Positions 1 through 6,524 are shown, counted from the stretch's first letter. The stretch: 7,310 bases of DNA from Puniceicoccales bacterium (GCA_031279675.1 JAITIB010000030.1:1-7310); one strand, 5' to 3'. Program-made: numbers and translations. Notes: generated by a model not told the origin, from the sequence alone.

Positions 1-267
1 GACGCCCGAAGCGCCGCCTTCGATGTCCCAAGCCGTTCCCGAGGTCACCCAGGAGGTGCCTGAATTGCCCCGCCATATGTAGTTGTCCGCAACAAGCACC
101 GTTGCGCTTGAGGCAAACACCGTTGTTGCCGCGAGGAAAAAAGGCCGGGCAAGCTTGGTTAAGCCTGAGTTAGCAGGGGGGGGGGGTGATACGCAATTCA
201 GCGCCGAGGTGGCGTCGCTTGCGGTGGCGTCGTTAAGACGGCGCGTTTTCAGTGATATGTTTTTCAT
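1..267 (-). CDS. N-terminal part of an exported protein, autotransporter-associated beta-strand-like (truncated by window edge)
   Basis: The frame is open for 89 codons from ATG at 267-265 to the window edge, so the C-terminus is unseen. The start is supported by an in-frame TGA upstream (294-292), an AGGAG 11 bases before the ATG, and no other in-frame ATG, GTG or TTG before the hydrophobic stretch. Residues 1-39 form an unusually long polar lead (KNISLKTRR, then DATASDAT, then PPPP). Next come K38/R41 and a hydrophobic core of about residues 42-60 (PFFLAATTVFASSATVLVA), typical of a Sec signal peptide, with cleavage likely near A60. The mature start, DNYIWRGNSGTSWVTSGTAW, has the W-x-G ... 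W spacing seen at the N-termini of autotransporter-associated beta-strand and PEP-CTERM surface proteins of Verrucomicrobia. That family call is an inference from pattern only. The PPPP lies on an 11-base C run. The gene is divergent from uvrC and probably unrelated to it. Confidence 0.72.
   Translation of the reverse strand, partial: MKNISLKTRRLNDATASDATSALNCVSPPPPANSGLTKLARPFFLAATTVFASSATVLVADNYIWRGNSGTSWVTSGTAWDIEGGASGV
176..186 (-). repeat. 11-base homopolymer (C on the coding strand) inside the left-edge gene
   Basis: Eleven consecutive G on the plus strand encode the Pro run at residues 28-31 of the minus-strand protein, ahead of its signal peptide. With 11 bases the frame continues through the signal peptide. 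With 10 bases the next codons read CTG CTA ACT CAG GCT TAA. With 12 they read TGC TAA. Either single-base slip therefore ends translation within a few codons. This arrangement is typical of slipped-strand phase variation, but variation itself is not visible in one sequence. Confidence 0.9.
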
Positions 268-278
268 AGGTGTTTGAA

Positions 279-283
279 CTCCT
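279..283 (-). promoter_or_regulatory. Ribosome binding site of the left-edge gene
   Basis: AGGAG on the minus strand lies 11 bases before the ATG at 267. The spacing is slightly long but acceptable. It supports choosing 267 as the start, which places the homopolymer inside the coding region and not in the leader. Confidence 0.6.
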
Positions 284-307
284 GTTTTATTTCATGGTGG
301 TTGATTG

Positions 308-356
308 AATCACCAAGCGCCGTCCTCGGGACCGTCCCGAGGTGGCGTCGGTGATT
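308..356. repeat. Long near-perfect hairpin (REP-like palindrome) in the divergent intergenic region
   Basis: The outer arms AATCACC (308-314) and GGTGATT (350-356) pair fully. The inner arms CCTCGGGA (324-331) and TCCCGAGG (335-342) pair around a three-base loop CCG (332-334). Between them, GCGCC-type segments pair with a few mismatches. The right arm includes CCGAGGTGGCGTCG (337-350), which also occurs exactly at 204-217 inside the neighbouring gene. No T-run follows on either strand, so it does not look like an intrinsic terminator. It is most likely an intergenic palindromic repeat, possibly also forming structure in the leader of the minus-strand transcript. Confidence 0.75.
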
Positions 357-437
357 CGCGCCAGCATATCCGTTGAGAGGGGAACGCAAGCAAAAAACGT
401 TTGCGTGCCGATTGTCCGCCGGTCCTGGCGCGCTCCC

Positions 438-467
438 TTGACACTGTTTCGGTGGCACTGGCAGGAT
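438..467 (+). promoter_or_regulatory. Possible promoter of uvrC
   Basis: A perfect TTGACA (-35 type) lies at 438-443. With an 18-base spacer the only -10 candidate is CAGGAT (462-467), a weak match. If used, transcription would begin only a few bases before the ATG at 478, giving an almost leaderless mRNA. A perfect -35 hexamer can arise by chance. Confidence 0.25.
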
Positions 468-477
468 TGGGGGCACG

Positions 478-1950
478 ATGCCGTCTGGAGAGGAAGAGTC
501 CCTGTCGCTCAAGGAGAAGGTGCGCCGGCTGCCGCGCGCGCCCGGTGTCTATTTGATGAAGGATCGCGGGGGCCAGGTGATTTATATCGGCAAGGCGCGC
601 GATTTGAAAAATCGTGTCTCCACCTACTTCCAAGGTTCGCGGGCGCAAGCGCCCAAGATTGCGACGATGACGGGGCTTGTCGCGGATTTTGACTTCCACG
701 TTGTGCGCAACGAGACGGAGGCGTTGTTGCTTGAGGGGCGGCTCATCAAGGAGTGGCGTCCGAAGTTCAACACGCTGTTCACCGACGACAAGCAGTTCAT
801 CCAGGTGCGCGTGGATTTGCAGGCGGTGCTGCCGGTGTTCCGGCTTGTGCGCGCGCGCACGAGCGAGAGTGCGCGCTATTTCGGCCCGTATCCGCACCAG
901 GGCGAGGTCCGGCGCACGCTGCAGGAGATGCGGCGGCGGTTTGGCATCCTGCTGGGGGATGCGCATCCGGTGGCGTTGGGCGGGGGGCGGTGGAAACTTT
1001 ACGATGATGCGCGCGCGGACATTTCCGCCCACGAGAACGTGGTCTCGGTGGACGGGTATCGCGCGCGTGTGGAGGCGGCGTGCGCATTTCTGGAGGGACG
1101 CTCGCGCGAGTGGCTGGAGGATTTGCGAAGGCAGATGCGGGAGGCTGCCGCGCGGCAGGACTACGAGCGGGCGGCGGGGTTGCGAGACGCGGTGGCGGCG
1201 GTCGAGCGCACGACGGAAAATGCGCGCCGTTTCGGGCGCGGCAATCCGCTCCCGCAACCCGGGCAGAAGGAGGCGATCGACGAGCTTCAGCACGCGCTGG
1301 GGCTGCCCGGGCCGCCGCGGACGATGGAGTGCTTTGACATTTCGCACATCAGCGGGACCTTTGTCGTCGCGAGTCTTGTGCGCTTTGCCGACGGGCGTCC
1401 GGACAAGGCGGGCTACCGCCGGTTTCGCATCCAGGGGTTCATCGGCAACGATGATTTCCGCTCGATGGAGGAGGTGGTGCTGCGGCGTTACCGGCGGCTG
1501 CTGGAGGAGGGGCGGGAGCTGCCGCGGCTCGTCGTCATCGACGGCGGTCTGGGGCAGGTGCGCGCGGCGTTGAAGGCGTTCGCGACGCTCGGAGTGGCGC
1601 CGCCCGCGCTCGTGGGGCTGGCAAAGCGTGACGAGCACATTATTTTCCCCGATGGCCGCGCGCCGTGCGTCCTGCCGCGCCACAGTCCGGCGTTGCGGCT
1701 GGTGCAGCGCTTGCGTGACGAGGCTCACCGGTTTGCGAACACTTACAGCGCGCAGCTGCGCAGCAAGCGCCTGCGCGAATCCGTGCTGGATGACTGCCCG
1801 GGCCTTGGCGTGAAACGGCGCATGGCGTTGATGGCCCGCTTTGGCTCGCTTGCGCGCTTGAGAAAAGCGTCCGTCGAGGAGCTGTCCCGGGTGCCCGGAA
1901 TCGGGAAGGGTTTTGCCCGTAAGATCGCGGAGTTTTTGGAAACGTCCTGA
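478..1950 (+). CDS. uvrC: Excinuclease ABC subunit C (UvrC), short form without the cysteine cluster
   Basis: UvrC makes the two incisions around a DNA lesion after UvrB loading, in the cytoplasm. The protein is 490 residues, against about 600 for typical UvrC. The N-terminal GIY-YIG nuclease domain (3' incision) is clear: PGVYLMKD at 22-29, YIGKARDLKNRVSTYF at 36-51, NETEALLLE at 78-86. A UVR motif for UvrB contact spans about 210-243 (DYERAAGLRD). The RNase H-like nuclease domain (5' incision) has FDISH with D287, VVIDGG with D355, AKRDE at 382-386, and RDEAHRFA with H417. Tandem helix-hairpin-helix motifs follow at about 440-486 (CPGLGVKRR, VPGIGKGFA). The segment normally carrying four cysteines (about 155-190) has none. 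The protein's only cysteines are C202, C285, C397 and C440. The start ATG has AGGA 11 bases upstream. Downstream, 64 bp away, is a UvrA-family gene, probably co-transcribed. Family assignment is very secure. Confidence 0.97.
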   Translation: MPSGEEESLSLKEKVRRLPRAPGVYLMKDRGGQVIYIGKARDLKNRVSTYFQGSRAQAPKIATMTGLVADFDFHVVRNETEALLLEGRLIKEWRPKFNTLFTDDKQFIQVRVDLQAVLPVFRLVRARTSESARYFGPYPHQGEVRRTLQEMRRRFGILLGDAHPVALGGGRWKLYDDARADISAHENVVSVDGYRARVEAACAFLEGRSREWLEDLRRQMREAAARQDYERAAGLRDAVAAVERTTENARRFGRGNPLPQPGQKEAIDELQHALGLPGPPRTMECFDISHISGTFVVASLVRFADGRPDKAGYRRFRIQGFIGNDDFRSMEEVVLRRYRRLLEEGRELPRLVVIDGGLGQVRAALKAFATLGVAPPALVGLAKRDEHIIFPDGRAPCVLPRHSPALRLVQRLRDEAHRFANTYSAQLRSKRLRESVLDDCPGLGVKRRMALMARFGSLARLRKASVEELSRVPGIGKGFARKIAEFLETS

Positions 1951-2014
1951 GTCGCCGCGCTCGCAAAACTCGTGCATTGCCGCGCGGACGCCACCGCGCA
2001 GACTCCGGTCCGTT

Positions 2015-4966
2015 ATGCAAGATTCCACGCCCGCCCGTCGAAAACTCCCCCGCAACGGCACGCCCGAGGCCGGCGCGCGGTTTATTCGCATCCGCGGCGC
2101 ACGCCAGAACAACCTTCAGGGGATCGACCTGGACATCCCCGTCGGGAAGCTCGTCGTCGTCACCGGCCTGAGCGGCGCGGGCAAGTCCTCGCTTGTGTTC
2201 GACACGCTGCACGCGGAGGGCCAGCGACGCTACGTGGAGACCTTCAGCCCCTATACGCGCCAGTTTCTTGAGCTGCTGCCCGCGCCCAAGGTGGACTCCA
2301 TGGAAAACATCCGCCCCTCCATCGCCATCCAGCAGGGAAACACCGTCAGGACATCGCGCTCCACCGTCGGGACAATGACCGAGCTGTGCGACTGGTTCAA
2401 AGTCTGGTTCGCCCACCGCGCGCAATTGCACGACCCCGGCACCGGCGAAATCATCCGCCCGCATCACCCGCAAAGTGTCTGGGAAACGCTTGCCGCAAAA
2501 AAACCTCCCGGCACCACGGTGCTCATCGGGTTCGGCGTCCCGCGTCCCGAACGGATGGAGTGGGAGTCCGCACTCGCCCCCTTCATCGAACAGGGCTACA
2601 CGCGGGGGATGTTTGACGGCGCGCCGGCCAGGCTCGACAGCGTGCCCGCCGCCCGCGCGCACGCCACGCACTGCGTCATCATCCAGGACCGCGTCACGCT
2701 CCACGCCGAAAACCGGGAACGCTTCATCGAGGCCGCCACCGCGGCATTTCATCTCGGACAGGGGCAAATCCAAATCCACACCGAACACGCCGGAGACGCC
2801 ACCGCCGGCACGTCCCGGCATTTTGCCAGCACGCTCATTTCGCAATCCGGAAAACGTTACCGCGACGCCACCCCGGGCATGTTTTCATTCAACTCCCCCC
2901 TCGGCGCCTGCCCTGTCTGCCACGGTTTCGGACGCATCCTCGGCATAGACCACGACAAGGTCGTCCCCGACCCGTCCCGGACGCTCGCCGGCGGCGCCAT
3001 CGCGCCCTTCCAAGGGCAAGTTTACGGCGAAAGCCAGCGCGACCTCCTGAGCTCCGCCCGCAAGCACGCCATCCCCACCGACATCCCCTGGGAAAAACTC
3101 ACCCCCGCCCAACGCAGCCACGTCCTCGACGGCGAACCGGGCTATGGGACGGATGGCAAAAAATGGCCCCGCGCCTGGTATGGCGTCCGCGAATTTTTCA
3201 ACTGGCTCGAAAACACCGCCTACAAAATGCACGTGCGCGTCTTCCTCGCCCGTTACCGCAGCCAAGCGCCCTGCCCCGAATGCCACGGCAAACGCTTCCA
3301 CCCCGAATCCCTTTGCTGGAAATGGCTCCCCGCCCCCGGCGCCACCGCGCTGGACCTCCCCGCGCTTTACGCCCAACCCATCGACGCCCTCCGCGCCCTC
3401 CTCACCCCGCACCGCGCCGCCGCCGCCGCGCACCATCCCGCGGACCAGGCGCTCGACGCCATCCTCACCCGCCTCGGCTACCTCGCCGACGTGGGCCTGG
3501 GCTACCTCACGCTCGACCGCCAGACACGCACCCTGAGCGGCGGCGAAGTGCAACGCGTAAACCTCACCGCCTGCCTCGGCGCCGCCCTCGCCGACGCACT
3601 CTTCGTGCTCGACGAACCCAGCGTCGGCCTGCACCCGCGCGACCTCCAGCGCATGACGCAAATACTCCGCCGCCTCGTGGAGCAGGGCAACACGGTGGTC
3701 GTCGTCGAACATGACGAAACACTCATGCGCGCCGCCGACCACCTTGTCGAAATCGGCCCCCGCCCCGGACATCACGGCGGACGGCTCATCCACGCCGGCG
3801 CGCCCGGCGGCATCATCAACGCCCCCCAAAGCGCAACCGGCCCCTGGCTCTCCGGAGAACGCCGCCCGCCCGTCCCACCCCGCCGACCCGTCACCCCGGA
3901 CACCCCGCGCCATCACCTGCGCAACATCCGCGTCAACAACCTCCAAGGGCTCGACATGGACATCCCCCACGCCCGGTTCACCGCCCTCTGCGGCGTTTCC
4001 GGATCCGGGAAATCCACACTGCTCAACGACGTTCTCGCACAAATCCACGCAACACCCCAACCGGCATGGTTCACCCACAACAGCGACCTCCCCGCCGGGG
4101 AAATCGCACTGGTTGACCAAAGCCCCCTCAGCCGCACACCCCGTTCCAACCCCGCGCTCTACACCGGCGCATGGGACACCATACGACGCCACCTCGCCAA
4201 TACCCCGGAAGCACAAGCCGCCGGACTCTCCCCCTCGCACTTCTCATTCAACAGCGGCGAAGGCCGCTGCCCGCACTGCGGAGGCTCCGGCTGGGAAACC
4301 GTCGAGATGCAATTCCTCGCCGACGTCCACATCCCCTGCCCGGTGTGCGACGGCAAACGCTTCCGCGCCGAAATCCTCGCCCACAAACACAAAGGCAAAA
4401 GTGTCGCCGAAATCCTCGCCCTGACAGCGGAGGAGGCGCGCGATTTTTTTGACACCCCCGCCATCCAACGCCACCTCGCACTGCTCACCCAAGTCGGCCT
4501 CGGATACCTCGCCCTCGGGCAACCGCTAAACACGCTCAGCGGCGGCGAGGCCCAACGCCTCAAACTCGCCCGTCACCTCCGCGACATCCCGGGCGCGCCA
4601 AGCCACGCGCAAATGCCACCCCCGGCGCTGATCCTGCTGGACGAGCCCACCACGGGATTGCACCGCGAGGACGTCGCCCGCCTCCTCGCACTCCTGCAAC
4701 GGCTCGTGGACTCCGGCCACACGCTTGTCGTTGTGGAACACCAGACGGATGTCCTGTCCGCCGCGGACTGGTTGATCGAGCTCGGGCCCGGCGCCGGAGC
4801 CGAAGGCGGTAAATGCATCGCCAAGGGCACCCCCGAAACAATCGCCCAAGGAGACACCCCCACCGCACCCTACCTTTCCTCCAACCGCCAGGACATTTCC
4901 CGTTCAAGAAGGAAAACGCCACGCCCTGTGCCACTCAGGACGCGGCAGCCCGGACAACGCTTTTGA
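2015..4966 (+). CDS. uvrA: UvrA-family excinuclease ABC ATPase (variant UvrA, possibly a paralogue)
   Basis: UvrA is the damage-sensing ABC ATPase that loads UvrB. From ATG 2015 the protein is 983 residues. ATPase I has Walker A GLSGAGKSS at 51-59, QRRYVETFSPYTRQFL at about 70-85, signature LSGGE at 507-511, Walker B FVLDEPS at 530-536, and H566. ATPase II has Walker A GVSGSGKST at 660-668, LSGGE at 841-845, LILLDEPTTGLH at about 872-883, and H909. The C-terminal zinc finger C752-x2-C755-x19-C775-x2-C778 is intact, and CPEC lies at 420-423. The first zinc module has only its second pair, CPVC at 299-302. The sequence before it (FASTLISQSGKRYRDATPGM) lacks the expected CxxC. A UvrB-binding-type region (about 125-275) seems retained. 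The frame opens upstream at TTG 1913 inside uvrC, but that stretch is Arg-rich and off-family. The conserved part begins at residue 23 of my version. No clear ribosome binding site precedes 2015. The C-terminus ends in an Arg-rich tail. It could be the genome's main UvrA or a second copy. Confidence 0.93.
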   Translation: MQDSTPARRKLPRNGTPEAGARFIRIRGARQNNLQGIDLDIPVGKLVVVTGLSGAGKSSLVFDTLHAEGQRRYVETFSPYTRQFLELLPAPKVDSMENIRPSIAIQQGNTVRTSRSTVGTMTELCDWFKVWFAHRAQLHDPGTGEIIRPHHPQSVWETLAAKKPPGTTVLIGFGVPRPERMEWESALAPFIEQGYTRGMFDGAPARLDSVPAARAHATHCVIIQDRVTLHAENRERFIEAATAAFHLGQGQIQIHTEHAGDATAGTSRHFASTLISQSGKRYRDATPGMFSFNSPLGACPVCHGFGRILGIDHDKVVPDPSRTLAGGAIAPFQGQVYGESQRDLLSSARKHAIPTDIPWEKLTPAQRSHVLDGEPGYGTDGKKWPRAWYGVREFFNWLENTAYKMHVRVFLARYRSQAPCPECHGKRFHPESLCWKWLPAPGATALDLPALYAQPIDALRALLTPHRAAAAAHHPADQALDAILTRLGYLADVGLGYLTLDRQTRTLSGGEVQRVNLTACLGAALADALFVLDEPSVGLHPRDLQRMTQILRRLVEQGNTVVVVEHDETLMRAADHLVEIGPRPGHHGGRLIHAGAPGGIINAPQSATGPWLSGERRPPVPPRRPVTPDTPRHHLRNIRVNNLQGLDMDIPHARFTALCGVSGSGKSTLLNDVLAQIHATPQPAWFTHNSDLPAGEIALVDQSPLSRTPRSNPALYTGAWDTIRRHLANTPEAQAAGLSPSHFSFNSGEGRCPHCGGSGWETVEMQFLADVHIPCPVCDGKRFRAEILAHKHKGKSVAEILALTAEEARDFFDTPAIQRHLALLTQVGLGYLALGQPLNTLSGGEAQRLKLARHLRDIPGAPSHAQMPPPALILLDEPTTGLHREDVARLLALLQRLVDSGHTLVVVEHQTDVLSAADWLIELGPGAGAEGGKCIAKGTPETIAQGDTPTAPYLSSNRQDISRSRRKTPRPVPLRTRQPGQRF

Positions 4967-6010
4967 TTAAGCCTTTTTCCGCCTCCTCCTTATCAAACAA
5001 AGCAGTCCGACCAACGCGCCTCCTATCACTCCGTATGTGCTGGGCTCAGGAATCGGCTCAAGGCTGGCGACGCGAAACCCGAGGCAGAAGCCCTCAGCGG
5101 TGGGCGCGAGGCCGTTCCGCGACGAGCCAGCGGCAAGGTCCGCGGCATTGGAGTTGTGCGCGGCCCCACGAACAGCGCGGTTGGAGCTGCTATACTTACT
5201 GTCCGTCCACTCCCACACATTCCCGGTCATGTCCACGGCTCCATATGCACTCGCGTAGTCCTTATAGAAACCCACAGGATTCAATCTATACGGACTCCCG
5301 CCATTATTATAATACGAATTATTATAGTTCGCCTTGCTTGGATCCATCGTGTCTCCACTGGATGGATTGATTCCAGTCGTCGAATACATGTTGTATCCGG
5401 TCTTGTTGGGATCGTAAAACGCCGCTTTATACCACTCGTCCTCGTCGGGCAAGGCAATCCCGCCAGCTTGCCAGACTGCATCGTCCCGAACAGCATTATC
5501 ACCTGCGCTTATGGTGTATATCCCGTTCTCTGTTCCGGATGTCCCGTAAAGCTTTTGATTCGTCAACCAGTTGCAGAATCGTTTCGCATCCAGCAACGTC
5601 ACATACACCACAGGGAGATCCTTGTAATCATCGCTCACACTGTAGGTCCATTTGTTTGGATCAATGGCATCCTGGGCACGTGTTATCCCACTATAGGCTG
5701 TCTGAGTTCCCATATTGGAAGTCCACAAGCCGTAGGGATCGTTCTTCGCCACCTCATTCAGGAAGTCCTTCCACTGCCCTTGCGCGATCTCATACTTGCC
5801 GATGTGGTAATTGTAGCTGACACAGCCATGGTAAGTCCCCTGAGGACTTGCGACCGTGTCGTCACCATTGGTAATGCCGCCCGGGGCCTCGATAAGCACC
5901 GTCTCGATGTTCATCGGGAATGCGCCCTCCGCAGGTGGCGTCAACGCCACCGCGGCCAGTGTCGCCGCGCCAATGAGGACGGTTTTTGTTATTCTATTAC
6001 TTGTTTTCAT
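4967..6010 (-). CDS. Exported PEP-CTERM protein with a formylglycine-generating-enzyme-like (SUMF1) domain
   Basis: The protein has 347 residues. A signal peptide spans about 1-30 (MKTSNRITK, then a hydrophobic stretch ending PPAEGA). Hallmarks of the SUMF1 / FGE-sulfatase fold follow: IGKYEIAQGQWKDFL at 70-84, ENGIYT at 161-166, LPDEDEWYKAAFYDP at 187-201, MTGNVWEWTD at 261-270, then RGAAHNSNAADL and GFRVA near 281-315. The C-terminus carries a PEP-CTERM sorting signal: PEPS at 321-324, a hydrophobic helix at about 326-340, and RRRRKK at 341-346. Such proteins are thought to be exported and processed at the envelope by exosortase. FGE oxidises a sulfatase cysteine using an active-site cysteine pair in the region after GNVWEW. 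Here that region (280-300) has no cysteine, so catalysis by that chemistry is unlikely. A GAGA a few bases before the ATG may act as ribosome binding site. The gene is convergent with uvrA and its stop codon touches uvrA's. Its base composition is less GC-rich than uvrA's. Confidence 0.93.
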   Translation of the reverse strand: MKTSNRITKTVLIGAATLAAVALTPPAEGAFPMNIETVLIEAPGGITNGDDTVASPQGTYHGCVSYNYHIGKYEIAQGQWKDFLNEVAKNDPYGLWTSNMGTQTAYSGITRAQDAIDPNKWTYSVSDDYKDLPVVYVTLLDAKRFCNWLTNQKLYGTSGTENGIYTISAGDNAVRDDAVWQAGGIALPDEDEWYKAAFYDPNKTGYNMYSTTGINPSSGDTMDPSKANYNNSYYNNGGSPYRLNPVGFYKDYASAYGAVDMTGNVWEWTDSKYSSSNRAVRGAAHNSNAADLAAGSSRNGLAPTAEGFCLGFRVASLEPIPEPSTYGVIGGALVGLLCLIRRRRKKA

Positions 6011-6046
6011 GTTTTTCTCTTTGTTTGTTATTTTGTTGTTTGTTTC

Positions 6047-6061
6047 GCCCCAACACGGGGC
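6047..6061 (-). other. Small hairpin in the leader of the PEP-CTERM gene
   Basis: GCCCC (6047-6051) and GGGGC (6057-6061) pair around AACAC, 36 bases before the start codon at 6010, within an otherwise A/C-rich leader on the minus strand. It could stabilise the mRNA 5' end. It has no T-run and could be chance. I found no convincing -35/-10 pair for this gene. Confidence 0.3.
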
Positions 6062-6134
6062 AAAAAGAGGGCGTGGAGGGGCCTGACCAATGCCGTTCCA
6101 TCAGCGTTGGAAATCTTTGCAGGGGACTCCAAAC

Positions 6135-6230
6135 GGCGCGCTCGGCGAGCGCGCCCTACCGGCGTGGGTATTCCACGGCACGCGCGTTTTATCAGAAACA
6201 GGTAGGGACGACTCGCCGTGCCGCCCACGC
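6135..6230. repeat. Pair of oppositely oriented palindromic elements
   Basis: The first element is a perfect 9-bp stem: GGCGCGCTC (6135-6143), loop GGC, GAGCGCGCC (6147-6155), followed by CTACC. The second element begins GGTAGGGACGACTCGCCGTG (6201-6220), so the CTACC end of the first and the GGTAG start of the second face each other. GCGTGGG (6162-6168) can pair with CCCACGC (6224-6230). CGTGG (6163-6167) can instead pair with CCACG (6173-6177). This resembles intergenic palindromic repeats common in Verrucomicrobia. Family membership cannot be confirmed here. Confidence 0.6.
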
Positions 6231-6284
6231 TCCTTTCGCCGTCAACGGCAGAAGTTATTCCCTCCCAACTACTTACAGAACAAT

Positions 6285-6304
6285 GGGGGGGGGGGGGGGG
6301 GGGG
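6285..6304 (+). repeat. Homopolymer run of 20 G
   Basis: Twenty consecutive G, flanked by ACAAT on the left and CGAGTGG on the right, in intergenic DNA 275 bp upstream of the PEP-CTERM gene start. It can form G-quadruplex structure and is prone to length change. The exact length may also reflect sequencing or assembly error. Confidence 0.9.
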
Positions 6305-6333
6305 CGAGTGGCGCGGTGCCCGCGCGGTCATTG

Positions 6334-6385
6334 ACCGGCTGCGCCGGTTTCCGCCTACGGCGGGAGGTTCCGCAAGGACGCGTCC
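6334..6385. repeat. Cluster of three short hairpins
   Basis: In order: ACCGGC-TGC-GCCGGT (6334-6348), CCGCC-TAC-GGCGG (6351-6363), and the perfect palindrome GGACGCGTCC (6376-6385). They are packed between the G run and the two-hairpin repeat units. No gene-like signal is seen here. They probably belong to another palindromic repeat family or to a decayed element. Confidence 0.6.
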
Positions 6386-6387
6386 TG

Positions 6388-6437
6388 TTATGGAGTGCGG
6401 CGATTTATCGCCGCTTTCGCGAAGGCGATTTATCGCC
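6388..6437 (-). repeat. Two-hairpin REP/BIME-like unit, copy 1 (inverted relative to copies 2 and 3)
   Basis: On the plus strand it begins TTATGGAGT and continues into the hairpin GCGGCGAT-TT-ATCGCCGC (6397-6414), a linker TTTCGCGAA, and a second hairpin GGCGAT-TT-ATCGCC (6424-6437). Read on the minus strand this gives hairpin, linker ending CGAAA, hairpin, tail ACTCCATAA. That is the same architecture as copies 2 and 3. Confidence 0.8.
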
Positions 6438-6524
6438 GTGTGCGGAATGGACGCATTGTCCTCGAAAAACACCCCGTCCGAAGACGTTTTAAAAAATCCT
6501 TCCGCGCCGGTTCCACTCAACGAC

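Noticed and set aside
384..406. Dyad ACGCAA-N11-TTGCGT upstream of uvrC, considered as an operator
   Set aside because: The stem is only six pairs and matches no regulator site I know. I also saw no LexA-type TGTTC-N4-GAAC site upstream of uvrC.
1913..2014. Upstream TTG start for the UvrA gene, overlapping uvrC
   Set aside because: The extra 34 residues are Arg-rich with no family similarity and overlap the uvrC HhH region. ATG 2015 gives a better length and N-terminus.
310..2112. Long 600-codon minus-strand open frame opposite uvrC
   Set aside because: It is antisense to a clear uvrC, is Arg/Pro/His-rich with no domain, and is explained by the GC-rich codon bias of the true gene. Other long antisense frames (1640-2845, 2885-4240, 4526-4849) are rejected for the same reason.
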